A stretch of DNA of 64,000 nt from Plasmodium relictum. Lineage: Eukaryota; Apicomplexa; Aconoidasida; Haemosporida; Plasmodiidae. Of the stretch, positions 1 to 12,254 are shown one piece after another; within the stretch, counting starts at the first letter, position 1, and each line of letters starts with the position of its first letter. Both the position numbers and the translations under genes were made by a program. The stretch is taken from the NCBI RefSeq assembly GCF_900005765.1, contig NC_041680.1, positions 124,001-188,000 of the forward strand, in the 5' to 3' direction. The notes under the pieces were generated by a model. The model was given only the letters and a program-made list of their open reading frames with translations. It made no database searches and had not been told where the DNA came from.

Positions 1-105
1 AAATATTACTGAGTATATATTCTTAACTTTTAAATTTAATGTAATAAATAAGTATATATTTTATTATGTATAAATATATATATGTGCATCTTTCTTTTTC
101 ATTTA

Positions 106-1446
106 TTATTTAAGCAAAATTTTTGTTAATTTTTCTATATTTTCTATATTTACTTGAACAAGATCAGACACTAACAATTGTTGGACGGTAGCTCTGTAAT
201 TTGGCTCTCTAATTAGCATACTTTTATAAATATTATTTAGTTCTTTTGAATACATATGCGGCAAATCAGGTATCTCAAAAAATAAAGATATCACAAAAAA
301 AAATTTATAAATAAATAATACAAGAATAAATTAAATTTTATAAACAAACATATACATGGCAAATTACAAATAAATTATATATATATGTATGTGTTATATT
401 TATACAGGTGCATATCTTATGTTATAGCATAATTGCTGAATTCCTTTGGTTGAATGAAAAGGAGTTCTAAATGTGGCTAGTTCATAAATTAAACAACCAG
501 TAGCCCAAACATCTGAAGGCCAGCTATATTTTTTATCTTTGCATAATTCTGGGCTTAAATAATATGGAGTACCTATTAATGTATTAGCATAATCTAAAGT
601 ATTTTCTAAAACTTTTGATATTCCAAAATCACATAATCGAACTCTCTTGTCACTATCTATCAAAATATTTAGTGATTTCATATCTGTTAAAAAAAAAAAT
701 GTATATTTTTTTAATAATTCATATAATAATATTAAATGTGATTTTTTTTTTCTTTTTATTTGATAAGAAAAAAGTAATTAACCTCTATGTAAAATATGAT
801 TTGAATGAAGAAATTTTAGAGCAGTTAAAATTTGAGTTAGCCAAATAAGTATACGTTTTTCTTTTATAGGTGTGTTTTGTTTCTTTTTATTTTGAATATA
901 ATGATAAAGGTCTCCACCTTTAAATATTATTAAAAAATTAAAGAAGTTCACTTTTTTTTTTTTTTCTAATATATACTAATTGGTGTAATTTAATTCTTAT
1001 CTTTTTTTACCTTTACAATGCTTCATGACTATTCTAAGAGTATCACCTTCTATGTAACTTTCAATATACTTAACTATAAAAGGGTGATTTAATTTTGATA
1101 ATAACTAAAAGATACGTAAAGACATAAAAAATAAAAAAATATTATTCGTTAATACATATCCTTAAAATGTTTTATTTTATTTTTTTATTTTTTTTATTGA
1201 TGGTACTTCAACTTCTTTTAAACATTGCTGTTTTTCTTTTTGAGACATTTGAGAAATATTTATTATTTTCATTACGTAACTTTAGAACAAAAAACATATA
1301 ATTCATTTATTTTTATATATTTAATTTTATTTTTATTTATTCTATTATAAAATTTAAAATTACTGGTCATTTTTTTTATCTCTAACAAGTATTGTATTTC
1401 CATAATTTCCTTTTCCTATATCTCTTATTTTTTCATATTTATTCAT
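106..1446 (-). CDS. NEK4: NIMA-related protein kinase NEK4, 6 exons, 276 aa
   Basis: Ser/Thr kinase of the NIMA family. In malaria parasites NEK4 is made in female gametocytes and is needed for the premeiotic DNA replication of the zygote (family knowledge). Exons on the minus strand: 1446-1364, 1279-1207, 1104-1011, 917-783, 683-406, 273-106; all have GT..AG introns and the joined frame stays open. Visible motifs: glycine loop GKGNYGN near residue 13, lysine in YVMKI (about residue 32), HRDMKSLN with the catalytic Asp split across exons 4/5 (about 129), DFG at 147-149, and activation segment GTPYYLSPE. The protein is essentially a kinase domain with a very short C-tail, as expected for NEK4 and unlike the longer NEK1-3. 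The start ATG opens MNKYEKIRDIGKGNYG. The gene faces the ATP synthase subunit across a shared promoter. I am confident of the family and fairly confident of the paralogue. Confidence 0.93.
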
Positions 1447-2175
1447 TTTAACTAATATTTATGTACATATATTTTACAAAAAAAAAAAAAGCAGAAATAT
1501 ATTTTCCTTATTAAAGAATGAAACTTTTAATAAAATAGAAAAAATATATATATAGAATTCTATAATATTCTATTTGAAGTTCCTGTTTATAGAAGATAAA
1601 AAAAAATGGATAATGAAAAAACTGAGTTGAAAAAAAAGAAAAGAAAAAAATAAATTAATTAAAATTTTTAAAATCATTTTTAATTCTGCTACAAAGACCT
1701 TTTCTTTTCCTATTTTTTTTTTTTTTTTTGTTTGATTTGATAAAAGCATTGTTGTCCTCATAGAATAAGTGTATATACCAAATGAACATTTTTTATTTTT
1801 TGAACTTTTTAATTTTCTTTACTTTGTAAAGAATAAACCTGGGTTAAGCTTTTATTTATATAATTATGTACTATTTTATATTATTAATATATGATTTTAG
1901 ATGTGATAAAAATATTGGTAGATTATTAAAATTGTTTTTTTTTTTTTTTTTTGTAAATAGTTTATATCTTTGTATCACTTCAGTACTTTTTATTTTAATT
2001 CAAATATTTATTTTATTTCAAATAATTTGCTTATTTTAATTTAATTTTTTTTTTTTTAATTTCAATTTTTTATTATCTCTTATTCCATTTTTATTTCTGT
2101 TCGATATTTTATTATCAAGTGTGCATACATTTAAATAAAAAAATATTTTTCTACTGTATAATATAATAAATTATC

Positions 2176-2226
<51 letters not shown>

Positions 2227-2388
2227 ACATGTATACATGTTTTTTTTAAAAAATAATAAATTTTTGAATTTTTTTTTTTTTTTTTTCTTATTTTAATTTT
2301 TTTTAATCATTTATATACTTATTTTATTTATTTTTTTAATATGATTTTTTTTATTAAAAAAAAAAGAAATTAAAAAAAAACTAATAAA
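1447..2388. promoter_or_regulatory. Divergent intergenic region between NEK4 and ATP synthase subunit a
   Basis: About 0.94 kb between two head-to-head start codons, so it must hold both promoters and 5' UTRs. It is dominated by T runs and contains an (AT)n microsatellite at about 2180-2215. I see no coding exon and no element I can name with confidence. Confidence 0.5.
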
Positions 2389-3169
2389 ATGAGTAGAATA
2401 TTTTTTGGAAAAATAACTGAAGGGTATTTAATAAAATAATAATTTTTTTTTTAAATATCTATTTAATTCCTTTTTTTTTTCTTTTTAAATTATAGAGTTA
2501 GTCCTTATATATGGAAGAACAATTTTTATTCTTTGAACTTTTTTAAGAGTTATTCACCTGTAATAAAATATTTTTAGGATTATAAAAAATACAAAACATT
2601 AAATTCATTAGTATGAAATTATTCTATCCTTTTTTTAACTTTTAATTAGGCTTTTAATTGTTTATCTAAAAGATGTGTTTCAACAAATAAAATTGATAAA
2701 AAAGTCGCTAGTAACAATGACAAAAATGATATTTATAAAAGTTATAACGAAAGATTAAAAGAGGATATAACGCCCTTAAACTTAATAAAAAGTTTACCAT
2801 CCATTAATCATTATTTTAACATTTTTGATATGACAAAATTTGCTATAAAATATGTTCTAAGTTATAGATTTTTTTTTATTTATATGGCTAGAACTACATT
2901 TCAGGTTTTTTATAATATATTTAATTTTATTCTATTTTTTTATTTATTATAATTTATTATTCATGTTTTCTTATTTTTTTTAGGCAGTAAGGCCACTTAT
3001 GGCTTTTTGTGTTTTTGGAGAATTAATGAAATTGATATTAGCAACAATGACAAGTGGTATTTTCGCCTTTTTTTTTTCCTTTGTTTTAGCTTTTGAAGTA
3101 TTATACTTTTTCTTACAATGCTATATATCTTACACATTTTTAACTATGTTCTTTGATGTCATGTTTTAA
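2389..3169 (+). CDS. ATP synthase F0 subunit a-like mitochondrial membrane protein, 4 exons, 179 aa
   Basis: Likely the proton-channel subunit a of mitochondrial F-type ATP synthase, which in apicomplexans is nuclear-encoded and highly diverged. Exons: 2389-2423, 2496-2559, 2650-2904, 2984-3169; joining them gives one open frame. The first ~50 residues are basic with almost no acid, a plausible mitochondrial presequence. The last exon carries hydrophobic helices with the pattern expected of subunit a: an Arg in a helix (AVRPLMAFCVFGELMKL), then a Glu and Gln in the final helix (LAFEVLYFFLQCYISY), resembling the conserved Arg and the E/Q positions of the bacterial protein. The P. falciparum subunit a candidate lies next to NEK4 as I remember it, which supports the call. 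An alternative is another small mitochondrial inner-membrane protein. Confidence 0.7.
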
Positions 3170-3658
3170 ATAATAAACTTTTAAATATATCTAAAGCTTT
3201 TTTAAAAAAAATATAGTCTTTTTATATAAAAATATCTTTGAATCAATTATTAAAACATACAATATAAAAAAAATAGGAAAAGGAAAATAAATAAATAAAA
3301 TAAAATATATCAGAAGATTAAAATATATTATATATATCAATTTAAGAAGCGTTAAAAATTAATCTTGTTAATCACTCAATTAAAACATTTTATTATTATT
3401 TTTAATAAAGGAAAAAATAAATTGCAGTTATATCGCAAACTAATTGTAATATTTTTAATGTTAAACTTAAAAAAAAGGTTTTAATGAATTTAAAATTTCA
3501 CACTTAAAAAAAAAAATTAAAAAAATAATAATTTAAGAGAATATGAGAAAAAATATACTTTTAATATAAGTAATAAAATAAAAGAAAGTAAATTTTAGTT
3601 TAAAATGTTACATAATAGGGATAGTGGATAAATCAAATAACATATATTATTAAATTTT
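3170..3658. other. Convergent 3' intergenic region
   Basis: About 0.49 kb between the stop codons of two converging genes. It is A-rich with many short A runs. It must hold both polyadenylation regions. I see nothing else in it. Confidence 0.4.
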
Positions 3659-4213
3659 CTATAAATAAATACCATTTTCTTCTACCGTATTTGTATTTTT
3701 TTGATAATTGGCTTCACTTTCAATTGTAACTGTGCTATTAAAAACTTTATTATTTAGATCATCTTGATTTGTATTATCATCTTTTAAATTATCATTCAAG
3801 TCACTTTTTGTTGAAGAACCATTATCTTTATCGTCTAAATACTCATTTTCAATTAAACTTCCAATTTCTAATTTTTTATTTTTATTAGTTAATGAATCAT
3901 TACATACACTTACTTCATTTAAAGTATTTAAACTTTCTAAATTTTGTATTTTCTTTTTAATTATTTTTAATCTTTCTTCTTTTCTACTTAAAGCAAATTT
4001 ATTTTCATTTAATGCTAAAAAAAGATCATTATCTTTACCAAGAGGATCAAATTCTTTTATTTCTTCATTTGATCTTTTTAGATGATAAATAGAATTTTCA
4101 ATTTCCTTTTCTAAATCTTTTAATATACGTATATCATCAGGTATTTTAACTTCATTAAAATCAAGATTAAATTTACAGCTTGAATTTTTTGTTTTCAATC
4201 TTATTTCAACCAT
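3659..4213 (-). CDS. Conserved-looking coiled-coil protein, single exon, 184 aa
   Basis: I do not recognise the family. The N-terminal ~35 residues look like a folded start (VEIRLKTKNSSCKFNLDF). Residues ~30-95 form a helical, probably coiled-coil segment with regular charged/hydrophobic spacing (LKDLEKEIENSIYHLKRSNE, then LALNENKFALSRKEERLKII). The C-terminal half is an Asp/Asn/Ser-rich acidic tail of low complexity. There is no signal peptide, membrane helix or Cys motif. The start is the first ATG after stops in all frames, and a single exon is sufficient. The contrast between an ordered N-terminal half and a disordered tail argues for a real gene. A GTGCAC site lies about 240 bases upstream. 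Confidence 0.75.
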   Translation of the reverse strand: MVEIRLKTKNSSCKFNLDFNEVKIPDDIRILKDLEKEIENSIYHLKRSNEEIKEFDPLGKDNDLFLALNENKFALSRKEERLKIIKKKIQNLESLNTLNEVSVCNDSLTNKNKKLEIGSLIENEYLDDKDNGSSTKSDLNDNLKDDNTNQDDLNNKVFNSTVTIESEANYQKNTNTVEENGIYL

Positions 4214-5449
4214 TGTTTAATATTATACCTTAAATGTTAAAAAGTAAAAAAAAAATTTTAAAAAAAATGTAAATTGAGAAAATATTTTTCAACAAAAAAA
4301 ATTAATAAAAACAGTAAAATAAATTAATTGTTTAAATACAAAATAAAATAAAAATAACATCACAATAAATAAAATTACAAGAAATTATAAAAATATATAA
4401 ATGTTGAATTAAACTACTTTAAAATAAAAATTAATATCTGGAAAGAGATACGTGCACTTACAATAGTATAAAAATATTTTAATTTCCTTGTAATTCTTTT
4501 ATAGTTGTTTGTGATAATTTTTGTCAGAGGATTTTGAGTAAAAAAATAAAACTCTTAATTAATATAATTTTTTTTTTTTTATTACTCATATAAAAAATAG
4601 AAACACTAATTAAATCTTATAATACTTCAGCAAACCATAAGTTTTAATTTTATATTAAGAAATACTACCAAAGAAATAATAAAATTTTGGCATGATAAAT
4701 TCATATTTTATTTTTAATCATATTCCTTAGTTAAGGAAAAATATTCATATTATTAAGTTTAAAAACGGATAATTTATTCCATGTAAAAAAAACCTTAAAA
4801 TTATATCTTTAATAATTTTGTTAGAATAATTGAAAATTATTTCTTTAATATTTCTTTATAAACATATAATATTTGTTTTTCCCCTTAATAAGTATTTTAC
4901 TACAAATAAGTAGAAAAAAAATAATAAAATTTGTTTTATTGATTTTACTAAATAATTTATTTCATTTTCTTAGTAAATCTCTTAAAATTCTTATTTTTAA
5001 TAAATTTTGTCATATATTTTTTTTAAAGAAAAAAAAGAAAATTAAGCTTTTCTTATCAAAATATATATATAATTTAATATATAAATTACTTAAAATTTTG
5101 ACATAATCTATTTATTCATGTTAACTTTTAATGAAAAATTAAAAATTATTTGTTCAAATATATAAAATTTTTAAAATAAATGAAAAAATGCATAATATAT
5201 TTAAAAATCAATTTTTTTTTTTTTTTGTAGAATATTCTTTAGATATCATGAAGTAAAATTTTTTAGACATTTTTTTTTTAATCTTATTTAAAATAACACA
5301 ATAAATTAAAAAAAAAAATAACAAATAAAATAAAATAGAAATTTAAATATTTGTATATTTTTATAATCATTAACTTTTTTACAAAGAACATTTTAAATCT
5401 TATTCTTCAGAAAAAAATAAAATTTTATTTTCAAGATATAAAAGGAAAA
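4214..5449. other. Intergenic region with one GTGCAC site
   Basis: About 1.2 kb between the start of the coiled-coil gene and the stop of the next minus-strand gene, so it is the promoter of the former and the 3' flank of the latter. A GTGCAC hexamer, the core reported for the AP2-I factor, sits at 4452-4457. A hydrophobic open frame at 4873-5106 is just T-rich DNA. No exon is supported. Confidence 0.4.
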
Positions 5450-6391
5450 CTATATATCATTTTTGAACAAACTATCTTCAGTATCACTATCATTTTGTGA
5501 TAACTTTTTTGCACTTACATTCCCCTCTGTATAAATTTCATCTACCCAACTTTTATAATCCGAACTGCTCAATAATTCTAAGTTATAACCCCCATCTATT
5601 ATTTCTACCCTATACTTTTGTTTATCTACTGATTCGACTAATTCCAAAGTCTTATTCAAACTACGTTTTTTATCTTTCGTTGAATGAACAAAAATTATAT
5701 ATGGATAATCTGTTATATTTATTTTCTTTCTCAATCTAGTTGAAAATAAATTTTCCTGAACTGGGGATATTAACAGCTGAACAATTAAAGAAAAAAAAGT
5801 TAATTATAAAAATAATAAAAAAAGAGAAAAAAAAATTATGAAGTATTCATTAAATTTAAAGTTTTTTTTTATTTACTATATATTTTTCTTGTTTATAAAA
5901 AAAAAAAAAATTTAAATTATTTTAGTTATTTTTAGAAATGAGTTTATTTTAGTACGTATTTAAATATATATTACCATTGGAACTCTTGGAGAATCAATAT
6001 TCATAGCTAAAATGCATCCAAACTGATAAGCAACAATTACATTAGGTTTAAATTTTTTAAATAACTGATTAGCTTCAACTAAGGATCTTTGATATAACAC
6101 TTCATAAATTGCTATTGATCCAAGGAAAAAAATAATAACTGTAATAATTATACTTGGAAAAATAAGCATATATACTAACACTTTTGTAGCAAATAAATAG
6201 TAAAATGAAATACATATACACAGTATACATAAAATATACACAAAAATTAAAATTAAAATATCTAGTGTCCTAGATTTGCTTTTAGAAGATAATATATTAT
6301 CTTTTCCATAAATTTTCTCTAGTATTTTTCTGATTTTTGTTGTTTTCGCATCTTCATATATATGAAGATAAAGAATTTTTATTGCTTGCAT
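5450..6391 (-). CDS. Alpha/beta-hydrolase-like membrane protein, degenerate (paralogue A), 2 exons, 247 aa
   Basis: Exons 6391-5975 and 5776-5450 join in frame after Met139. The order of parts matches an alpha/beta-hydrolase: an opening strand (IKILYLHIY), a strand followed by the elbow region (NVIVAYQFGCILAMN), then LLISPV and the late strand YPYIIFVHS. The nucleophile elbow, normally G-x-S-x-G, reads A-Y-Q-F-G (residues 121-125), so the Ser position is Gln123. The late catalytic His position appears to read as Tyr in IIDGGYN. Two membrane helices (about residues 43-65 and 73-98) are inserted inside the fold. It is homologous to the plus-strand gene at 9554-11320: the segments align in order and an intron lies at the same place (before LLISP/ILISP). 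Function unknown; probably not an active hydrolase. Confidence 0.75.
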
Positions 6392-9300
6392 ATTTTTCTG
6401 AAAGAATTAATAAATTGGATATTTTTTTCTTTTTTTTTATTTTTATTCAAATATTGTTCATTTTAACGCCTATTTTAAAAAAAAATGAGTTTCAAAATAA
6501 CATAGAAATTTTTGAAAACTAACAGAAATAAATTTTATAATAAAAATATTAAAACAAATTTTTATTTTATGGCATATCTACTAATATTTTATAAATAAAA
6601 AATAAATAAAAGAAAAAAAATTGTTAAAATCAATAATATCTGAAATAAAAAACAACGGTTAAAAAAAAAAAAAATATAATAATTAGCTATAATTGCATTA
6701 AAAAAGTTGAATTATTTTTCTCCATTAAAGTATTATTTACACAATTGTGGTGTTGTTAATGTGTAAATGGCAAACAGTTGTATGTTACAAAAATATTTTC
6801 CAAAACAAAAAAATAAAATAAAATACAAAAAAATCCTTTAAATTTTTCAAAGTTAAAAAAATATATAAGGATTTAATTTTTTCATTCCATGTAATAAATA
6901 CTAAAATTTTTTGGTGTAATTAATAAACAAAAAAAAAATATAAATTATTGACAGTTCCACCTTCAAATTTTATCTGTCAATTTTTTTTTGTTCTCAAACT
7001 TTTTTCTTTATCTCATTTACTTTTTTAAGTATTTTTGTACTTCATACTTGTTTGCATGCAAAAAGTAGGCAACACTTCAATATATAAAACAATTTTGATT
7101 CATTTAAAATCATTTATTTAAAGAAAAATTAAATAAAAAATGTTTCCATATATTTTAATTTATTCGAGAAATATTAAGAATATGAGTTTTTATTTATTCT
7201 TATACATGTCTTAATTTATTTTATTTATTTTTATTTTGTTTACACATTTTTTCAGCTTTATACACATTTTCATTTACATTCTTACACATAATTATCAGCT
7301 TTTATTAAATTTTATAATATTAAATATCTCTTTAATTTTTTATTCACTGAAAAAGAAGTGTCTTATAAAAAATTGGATAATTATACAGTATATTTTTATG
7401 AATAAATTTAAATATTTGCAATTGTAGAAAATTTACAATTTTTTTTTAAATACATATAATTTTAACACAACTGAATAAATTTTTTTATACATTATTCTAA
7501 AATTTTAGCTTGTAATTTTACAATACAAAACTGAGTCATTTTTTATTTTATTTATTATTCCAAGAAATAAAATTATTTCTTTTAATAATCATATGATTTA
7601 TAGTCAATATAGAAGTAAAAAAATTTTTAAAAAAATAAGGTCTTTTAATACTTAATTTCAAATTATAAAAAATTAATCAAAACTAAACTGAATGTGCAAG
7701 TAACACTCATTTATTTTGAAATTGTTTGCTATAAACATCATAAATAAAGGAGTATCTTTAATCTCTAATAGGATTATATTTGCTAATGACTCACTAATTT
7801 TTTAAATAATTTATGTTTTTTTTTTTAATAAAGCCTTGTTCTCTCAATTTCTTTCAAATATTTCTTAAAGCATGCAAAAAAAAAAAAATAAATAAATAAA
7901 ACAAAATAAAATAATAATAATAAATAAATAAATTAATAATATTGCACAACACTATATGTATATATCCTATTCAATGAAAACGACACTAGAAAATTTTTAA
8001 CTCTCTTTGATTGGAAAGGTGCCCATATTTTTTCAATGATTCCATTTAAACAGCTCATATATTGATAAAATTGCTATTTAATTATTTTCTTTTTTACTTT
8101 AGATTTCTATTTTTATTTATATATTTTTATGATAATGTATTCCTGTTAGTACAGAAACTTTTACTACTTTTAATTCAAATTAATTAAAACAGGCGCTAAT
8201 TAAACAAATTTTATTAACAATAGAAACTTTTCGTGAAATATGTTTCTTTTTAAATATATTTACTTAACAAAACACTTTTCCTTCTTGTATCGTTGAAAAT
8301 AATACTTATTTTATATATAATTTAAATACTTTTAATTATAAATATTGTACTAATAATGAACCTCATTTAAAAATAACTTCCTCGATTAATCAATATATTA
8401 TTCAATAGGATTTTTAGAATAAAAAAAAAATTATAAATAATAAAAAATATTCACTTTACTCAACATCTATTTATTTTGCAATGCTTTAATGAGCATTATT
8501 TAGAAGATGTAACATTTAAAATTAATTAGCAAATTTAACATTTTATACTTTAATTTATAAAAAAATGTGTAAATATAAATATCATATAAAAAAAAAATTA
8601 TTATCTTTAATTAAATATCAAATAAAAAATATTTTAAATAACCTTGTATGACATATATAAATTCATTGCAAAACATTAAATAATTGTGAAATATGTTATT
8701 TTCTAAGTTTTTCCTTTTTATTAAGTTGCTTCCTTAATCCCTTTATATTTATTCACTTACGCTTTAAAATAAATTAAGAAAATATATCATCTCAATTTAA
8801 AACTTAAGCATTCAAACATCTTTTTTTCTTGTCTTTTTTTTTTTTATGAACATAAAATAAAAAAAAGAAAATATTAACGATTTTTAATTAATGTTCATAA
8901 TAAAAATAGATTCAAACTTAAAAAAAAACAAAATAAAATAATCCATTGAAATAAAAACGAATAAAAATCTTGTATGTTAATAATAATTATAATAAAATTT
9001 TTCATTTTATATTACCAATATAAAAATATTAATAAATTTTACAACTAAAATTTTGTTTATATATTAAATTTATAATTTTAATATAAAAAAAAAGTTCTAG
9101 GAGAATTTTTTTTTAAATAATGAAAAAAAATAAAATAAAACAACGGTTATTGCAATTCACTAATTTAACAAAAGTTTAATTTTTATAACTCTTCTATATT
9201 TTTATTCTTTGATTATTAATTAAAGGGTTGTATTTTTCATTCAAAAAAAAAAATTATTTCTATAAAGTCTTATAATAAATTGTAAATTTTCTATTAAAAT

Positions 9301-9553
9301 ATATTATATCAAACAGTGTAATATTTTTCTTTACCAAATTTTTCATTTTTTTTTTTCTTTTTCATTTAAGATGCACATTTTTTATATTTTAGTAAAGTGT
9401 TATCTTTTTAGTTAAAAAAGAAGTTTTTATTTTAATGAAAACTAAAAGAAAAAGATTGATATATTTATTGTTTTTCTAATTATATTTTTGTTTTTTTTTC
9501 AAACTTTCAAATATTGTCATAGACATAGATTTTTATTATTTTTTTCATTTAAA
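6392..9553. promoter_or_regulatory. Large divergent intergenic region between the two hydrolase-like paralogues
   Basis: About 3.2 kb between two head-to-head paralogues. It holds both promoters. I looked for spliced exons on both strands and found none. It contains a perfect TGCATGCA at 7053-7060 and GCATGCA at 7870-7876, the core bound by AP2-Sp/AP2-EXP type ApiAP2 factors. The rest is A/T runs. Confidence 0.5.
7053..7060. promoter_or_regulatory. TGCATGCA palindrome, possible ApiAP2 site
   Basis: A perfect 8-base palindrome matching the consensus reported for AP2-EXP and AP2-Sp. It lies between the two divergent paralogues, about 660 bases from the start of paralogue A. In DNA this AT-rich an 8-mer with four G/C bases is uncommon by chance, but a single site proves nothing. 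Confidence 0.4.
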
Positions 9554-11320
9554 ATGAAAGAAAGTGTGAAGATATTATATATTCATGGGTAATAAAAATA
9601 AAATTAAGCTAAATTTATTATTAATAAATAAAATATCTTTTTATTCTTCTCACATATATAGAATATTTTTTCATTTTTAAAAAAATATTGAGTAGTTTCC
9701 GTCGTGTACTTGATATATGTACTTTAAATTATATAATATTTTTTCTTTTTTTAAATAACAAATTTAGATTTGCATAAATTCATACATTATAATACAATGA
9801 TATTTAATCTATAATATATGTACAAAATCAATTCTTTTACATACTATTTTTTTCACTTACATTTTTATTAAAGAATATATTTTTTTTTAAATTATTTTTT
9901 TTCTCTTATTAAAAATTAAAAATTATGTAGTTTTTAAAAAATACTTAACTAATTACATACATTTAAAAATACAATATTTTATTTTATATATTCTCTTAAT
10001 AGGTTTCACGTTTTTGGAGAAAGCAAGAAGCAAAAATTGATTGAAAAAGTTGTTGGAAAAAAAAATTTAATAACAACAGGTATAAATCAAAGGCATAGCA
10101 TTAGTTCATTTATATTTTTCCTTTTATTTATAGTATGCGTTATGTTATTTAACATCTATGTATCTTACCATTTTTCTGTGACTTTAATTTTTATAATAAC
10201 GATTTTCTTATCGGTAGGAAAAAAAAAAAAAAGGAAAAATAAATGATCGTATAATAAATGTTAAAGTTTTGAATTTCTAAATATATATTAATACTCTCAA
10301 ATATATTTTGCATGTATTAAATACTATTATATGTAGGTAATTATAACCATAATTATATATTTTATTGGATCCCACTTAATTCTCTATTATATCATGAAAA
10401 AATCAATTAAACAAGCAGAACAAAAAGTACAAATGTATAATCCAGATGTTGTTGTTGGAATTTATTTTGGAGCTGTTGTAGCTATGAATCTTAACTATAA
10501 AAATGGGAAAAAATCTTTAGTACAAATTATAAATAAAACTTTAATAAAACAAAACTTAAATATATAAATTTTTTTTATAATAATAAACAATTTTTATTTT
10601 TTTATATTTTTTCATTTTTTATAATTCATTTTCAGATTCTTATATCTCCCTCCGTTAAAATGTTTCAAAAATTCACACATAACTTAGAACCTGACCTGTC
10701 TACATTTCCATATGTTATAATAGTAAATGGATCTAATGACACTGTAACTCCAATGAGTGTTTGTGAAGAGTTGATCTCTACAGTTCCTCTTGGAAAGGGA
10801 AGGTTAGAAGTTGTAGAGGATAACCATTATTATTCAAAATTAAAAGAATCTGATTTTAAGTAATAATAAAAAAATATCAAAAAAAAGTACGTTACATAGT
10901 AAATATAGAAAAGCATTGTAATTTATTATTTTGAAAAAAAATTAATGTAATACAAAAAGAAAAAAGGCATCCTTTTTATACGAATGAGAAATAAAAATAA
11001 AAATTAAACAAATGAAATAGAATAAAATAAAATAAAACCTTAATATTAAAATTTTCTTGAGAAACAATTTGTATGCAATAACAATAATATTAATAAACAT
11101 AATGAAATAATAATAAAAAGAATATGGAAATTATGTACTTTCTTTTTGCAGAGCATGGATAAAAGAAGTTATATATAAACCTTCTACATGTATAGTTAAT
11201 GTTGCAAAACATTTAAAAGATGAAAAAATGGGTAAGAAAACTACAGTAAATACTCAAAGCTTCAATGAATTCTCTTCATTTGAAAATTCCAATAGCAAAG
11301 AAGATGACCCATTAGTATAA
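9554..11320 (+). CDS. Alpha/beta-hydrolase-like membrane protein (paralogue B), 5 exons, 273 aa
   Basis: Exons 9554-9588, 10003-10213, 10337-10519, 10636-10859, 11152-11320; every junction keeps frame. The protein starts ESVKILYIHGFHVFGES, a typical first strand and loop of the alpha/beta-hydrolase fold. Two inserted membrane helices follow (about 58-80 and 83-101), then the elbow DVVVGIYFGAVVAMN, where G-x-S-x-G reads G-I-Y-F-G and the Ser position is Tyr125. Later come ILISPSV, the Asp strand VIIVNGSNDTVTP and the His loop VVEDNHYYS. The acid and His look preserved but the nucleophile does not. It has more introns than paralogue A and shares one intron position with it. The C-tail is Ser/Asn-rich. 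Likely a membrane-embedded pseudo-hydrolase or scaffold; function unknown. Confidence 0.78.
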
Positions 11321-12254
11321 TTTGATATATTATAGATAATATAAAATATTAAGTTCATTATTAATTTAACAAATACATTAAAATTAAATATATCTATGAA
11401 TATGTAAGTACGATATTTAATGAAAATATATATTCTTTTAAAAAAATTTATAAATATCTTTTTTTTTTTTTTTTATGTCTTATTAATCCCATTAAAAGTT
11501 CATTTTTATTGACATAATTAATATTATTTTTAAGTTTTAGTAAATAAAAAATATTACATTTACTTTTTTTTAATAAAGTTCATTAATTTTATTAAAGAAG
11601 TATTGCCTCTTTTTTTTTTTTTTTTTTTTGTAATACAACTAATTTGTTTTATTTTTTATATTATTAAAATTTTATAATTCATCTAGTTAATCTAGTAAAA
11701 GTTCAGAAAATATTATACAAAAGTAACTTTTTCTTTTATTTTATGCTTTCAAGGTCTATTTTATATTATCATAATAAAATCATATAGTTTTTAGCAATTT
11801 ACAAAATTTTATCTTCATTATATGTATATATATATATTTTTTATATTGATCTATTCCTTTTTCTTTTTTTCTTTTTTCTTTTTTCTTCTCTTTTTTTTTT
11901 TTTATATTGACCTATTTCTTTATTTTTCTTTTCCTTTCCATTCCTCTTCTTTTCTTTTCTTTCCTTTCCTTTCCTTTCTTTTTCTTTTTTTCTTTTTTTA
12001 TTTGATATGAAATATTAATTGATACATATAAATATTAACTTATTTGAGAGCTATTAAAAATATATTTAAAAAAAAAAAGAGAAAAGCAAATTCTTTTTTT
12101 TAAATATGTTATCCATTCTTGGTATTTAATAAATAAAATGTTAAAATTTATTAATAACTAATTTTTTTAATAATATCTTATCAATTCGAATTCATGTGAA
12201 GTTTAAAAAAATTTGGAGCAATTTCAAAATTTTTATTAAAAGGACAAACTAAAA
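11321..12254. other. Intergenic region with a polypyrimidine tract
   Basis: About 0.93 kb between two genes on the same strand. At about 11836-12000 the plus strand is nearly pure C/T, with many TTTCC and TTTTC units. This is the probable promoter and 5' UTR of the rhomboid-like gene. The open frame through the tract is an artefact of composition. Confidence 0.5.
11836..12000 (+). repeat. Polypyrimidine C/T tract with TTTCC-type units
   Basis: A stretch of about 165 bases that is almost entirely pyrimidine on the plus strand. It includes consecutive TTTCC units near 11961-11985 and a short AT interruption around 11901-11925. It starts about 420 bases upstream of the rhomboid-like start codon. 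Such tracts can form triplex or altered DNA structures and are common in Plasmodium promoters. Confidence 0.6.

Noticed and set aside
4873-5106. A 77-residue hydrophobic open frame
   Set aside because: Composition is what T-rich DNA gives by chance, and there is no supporting motif or splice partner.
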